A stretch of DNA of 64,000 bases, taken from NCBI GenBank assembly GCA_015059735.1, contig SUZX01000003.1:62001-126000 (forward strand), given 5' to 3'. Origin of the DNA: Rikenellaceae bacterium (GTDB lineage Bacteria > Bacteroidota > Bacteroidia > Bacteroidales > Rikenellaceae). This document shows, in pieces, positions 62,129 to 64,000 of the stretch. Position numbers and translations under genes: made by a program. The notes under the pieces are model-generated. The model was given only the letters and a program-made list of their open reading frames with translations. It was not told the origin of the DNA and did no database searches. How positions within the stretch are numbered: the stretch's first letter is position 1; the number at the start of each line of letters is the position of its first letter.

Positions 62129-63538
62129 ATGGCGAGAAAAAAAGCAAATTATCCCCTGATCAAGGGGCTCGAAATAACGACTTTGGCGGCCGAAGGCAAG
62201 GCTATGGGTCGATGGAACGATGTGGTGGTTTTTGTGCCGATGACTGTCCCGGGCGATGTGGTCGATGTGCAGATTCGCGTAAAACGCCGTCGGTTTATGG
62301 AGGGTTATGTAGTTGAGTATGTGCACAAATCACCGTTACGTTCCGAGCCTTTTTGCGAACACTTCGGCATTTGCGGAGGTTGCAAATGGCAGAATTTGCC
62401 CTACGAGGAACAATTGCGTTTCAAAACCGAACAGGTGCGCGACCAACTGACCCGTATCGGCAAGGTCGAATTGCCGAAAATAGCCCCCTGCTTGGGATCA
62501 TCAGAGACGCAGTTCTATCGTAATAAACTCGAATTTACCTTTGCCGATCGTCGTTGGCTGACGCAGGAGGAGGTGGCGACAGGAGCCGACATCGAGCCGG
62601 AACCTGCTCTCGGATTCCATATTCCCAACATGTTCGACAAGGTGCTCGACATCCGCCAATGCTGGTTGCAGCCTTCGCCGTCGAATGAGATCCGGTTAGA
62701 AGCCAAGCGTTTCTGTCTCGAACACGGTTATACGTTCCACAATGCTCGGGCTCATACCGGTTTGATGCGCAATATGATCGTACGCACTGCATCGACCGGC
62801 GAAGTGATGGTGGTGGTGGTCTTCGGGGTCAATGAACGCGAGCGGATCGTAGCGTTGCTCGATCATTTGGTGGCAACATTCCCGCAAATTACCTCGTTAT
62901 TCTATGTCGTTAATACCAAATTAAACGACTCGGTGGGCGATCTCGATCCAGTGCTTTACAAAGGCAAAGACCATATCTTGGAGGAGATGGAGGGTTTGCA
63001 ATTCAAAGTGGGACCCAAATCCTTCTACCAAACTAACTCGAAACAAGCCTACGAACTCTATAAGGTAGCTCGTGATTTTGCCGATCTGCAACCGACCGAT
63101 GTCCTCTACGACCTCTATACCGGGACAGGAACGATTGCCAATTTCTGCGCGGCCCGCTGTGCAAAAGTGGTTGGTATCGAATATGTTCCAGAGGCGATTG
63201 CCGACGCGAAGGTCAACTCTGCATTGAACGGTATTGAGAACACCTCGTTCTTTGCGGGAGACATGAAAGCGGTGCTCGACGACCGCTTTGTGGCCGAGAA
63301 CGGACACCCCGACGTGATCATTCTCGATCCGCCACGTGCGGGTGTCGATGAACCGGTAATCGAGGTGATTCTTCGTGCTGCCCCCGAACGTATCGTCTAT
63401 GTCAGCTGCAATCCGGCGACACAGGCTCGTGACTTGGCACTGCTCGATGCCGATTATTGTGTCGTTGCTGTGCAACCGGTCGATATGTTTCCTCATACAC
63501 ACCACGTGGAGAATGTCGTGAAGCTGGTACGCCGATAG
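62129..63538 (+). CDS. rlmD: 23S rRNA (uracil-C5-)-methyltransferase, RlmD/TrmA family
   Basis: A 469-residue RNA m5U methyltransferase. The start at 62129 (MARKKANYPLIKGLEITTLA) follows the promoter; the longer frame from 62060 crosses it. The N-terminal TRAM RNA-binding domain (about 10-70) precedes an iron-sulfur site: C-x5-C-x2-C in CEHFGICGGC, with a fourth Cys probably in IRQCWLQP. The SAM domain shows DLYTGTGTIANFCA, IILDPPRAGVD and the nucleophile Cys in YVSCNPATQARDL. U1939 versus U747 or tRNA U54 specificity cannot be read directly, so the symbol is by closest family. Confidence 0.88.
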   Translation: MARKKANYPLIKGLEITTLAAEGKAMGRWNDVVVFVPMTVPGDVVDVQIRVKRRRFMEGYVVEYVHKSPLRSEPFCEHFGICGGCKWQNLPYEEQLRFKTEQVRDQLTRIGKVELPKIAPCLGSSETQFYRNKLEFTFADRRWLTQEEVATGADIEPEPALGFHIPNMFDKVLDIRQCWLQPSPSNEIRLEAKRFCLEHGYTFHNARAHTGLMRNMIVRTASTGEVMVVVVFGVNERERIVALLDHLVATFPQITSLFYVVNTKLNDSVGDLDPVLYKGKDHILEEMEGLQFKVGPKSFYQTNSKQAYELYKVARDFADLQPTDVLYDLYTGTGTIANFCAARCAKVVGIEYVPEAIADAKVNSALNGIENTSFFAGDMKAVLDDRFVAENGHPDVIILDPPRAGVDEPVIEVILRAAPERIVYVSCNPATQARDLALLDADYCVVAVQPVDMFPHTHHVENVVKLVRR

Positions 63539-63594
63539 CCGGATATTGCGAGCAGAAAGTTGTTGATCAATTAACTAACTTATAAATTATAAAT

Positions 63595-64000
63595 ATGAAA
63601 AAGTTAATCATTCTTGCAATGGTGATGGCTACATTGAATGTGGCCGATGTTGTTGCACAAAGTTTTTGGAAAAAGGTTGGCAAGGCTGTTGAAAAAGAGG
63701 CCGTGAATCAGATTAACAAGAGAATCGGCAAACAATCCGACAAAGAAAAAACGTCGAAGACACAGCCTCAAAAGACACAACAAACGCAACCAAAACCGAC
63801 ACAACCCCAAAAAGCACCAAGTCAGACAAATAAAGCTCATCAGGTGCCGACAACTGCCGCGCTTGTTCCCTATGGTCCTACTACGGGTAAGGTGAACGGA
63901 CGCCAATGGGTGGACTTGGGATTGCCTTCGGGGACAAGATGGGCTACTTGTAACGTCGATGCCGTTACTCCCGAACAGCCTGGCAAACACTATGCGTGGG
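63595..64000 (+). CDS. secreted protein with Fibrobacter-type paralogous domain (cut by window edge)
   Basis: A frame opens at the ATG at 63595 and is still open at the last base, giving 135 residues so far. The signal peptide is MKKLIILAMVMATLNVADVVA. Residues of about 24-45 are charged and helical, 46-80 form a Lys/Gln/Pro/Thr-rich linker, and from about 98 the sequence reads GKVNGRQWVDLGLPSGTRWA followed by TCNVDA and HYAWG, the start of the FISUMP / major paralogous domain common in secreted Bacteroidota and Fibrobacter proteins. Function of that domain is unknown. It lies 56 bases after rlmD without an obvious promoter. Confidence 0.75.
   Translation, partial: MKKLIILAMVMATLNVADVVAQSFWKKVGKAVEKEAVNQINKRIGKQSDKEKTSKTQPQKTQQTQPKPTQPQKAPSQTNKAHQVPTTAALVPYGPTTGKVNGRQWVDLGLPSGTRWATCNVDAVTPEQPGKHYAW

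Overview
The window is chromosomal DNA from a member of the Bacteroidota, most likely a gut-associated Bacteroidales species. The evidence is promoters of the TTTG / TAnnTTTG (-33/-7) type, GldH, RicT-type PSP1 protein, AsnA, an S46 dipeptidyl peptidase, a DUF3575-type fimbria-linked outer-membrane protein, and secreted glycosidases of families GH2, GH29, GH36, GH84 and GH37/63. The genus cannot be fixed from the sequence alone. No prophage, insertion sequence, CRISPR array, rRNA operon or integrase is visible.

Layout, left to right. (1) 1-4.5 kb: a truncated M28 peptidase, then cvpA, rsgA, trmH and a class III aminotransferase, all forward and tightly packed. (2) 4.7-5.8 kb: an AT-rich tail-anchored protein of unknown function and the decayed remnant of an alpha/beta hydrolase. 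(3) 5.8-7.8 kb: reverse operon pyrH - thioredoxin-like lipoprotein - frr. (4) 7.9-14.8 kb: a complete L-rhamnose catabolic unit: AraC-type regulator, then rhaB, rhaI, lactaldehyde reductase, rhaT and rhaD, preceded by a direct-repeat operator and closed by a strong terminator. (5) 14.9-20.3 kb: asnA, a BACON / leucine-rich-repeat lipoprotein, dxs and a lipocalin. (6) 20.3-25.4 kb: reverse operon GH2 beta-galactosidase - GH29 fucosidase. (7) 25.7-31.5 kb: aqpZ, a tRNA with a CAU anticodon, a hairpin-rich non-coding stretch, a secreted S9 dipeptidyl peptidase, ribosomal protein L31 type B, a PAP2 phosphatase and rnhB. (8) 31.6-37.1 kb: reverse unit of DUF3575 barrel, DUF3868-like protein, large OmpA-like lipoprotein and a GH36 enzyme. 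(9) 37.3-43.4 kb: MATE exporter, ricT, gldH, trmB, ung and alkaline phosphatase. (10) 43.4-48.4 kb: reverse operon araD - glycerol-1-phosphate dehydrogenase-like - organophosphate antiporter - GH37/63-like lipoprotein. (11) 48.5-55 kb: glnA, a low-complexity lipoprotein with an OmpP1/FadL-like porin, and a GH84 hexosaminidase. (12) 55-62 kb: tRNA-Leu(GAG) and an eight-gene reverse run MBL hydrolase - FkbM methyltransferase - trmD - lpxB - DUF3784 - FAH family - maf - S46 peptidase. (13) 62.1-64 kb: rlmD and the start of a secreted protein with a Fibrobacter-type paralogous domain.

Functionally the window mixes housekeeping (tRNA and rRNA modification, ribosome recycling, isoprenoid and lipid A synthesis, nitrogen assimilation) with host- or diet-glycan use: rhamnose breakdown, fucosyl-galactoside release (GH2 + GH29), O-GlcNAc type hexosaminidase, alpha-galactosidase, and periplasmic peptide trimming by S9 and S46 peptidases. 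The most unusual points are the AraD / glycerol-1-phosphate dehydrogenase / OPA / glycosidase operon, the fimbria-type outer membrane genes without any fimbrillin, several promoters whose -7 box lies 4-7 bases before the start codon (near-leaderless mRNAs), a family of similar terminator palindromes, and a tRNA with a non-canonical T-arm.
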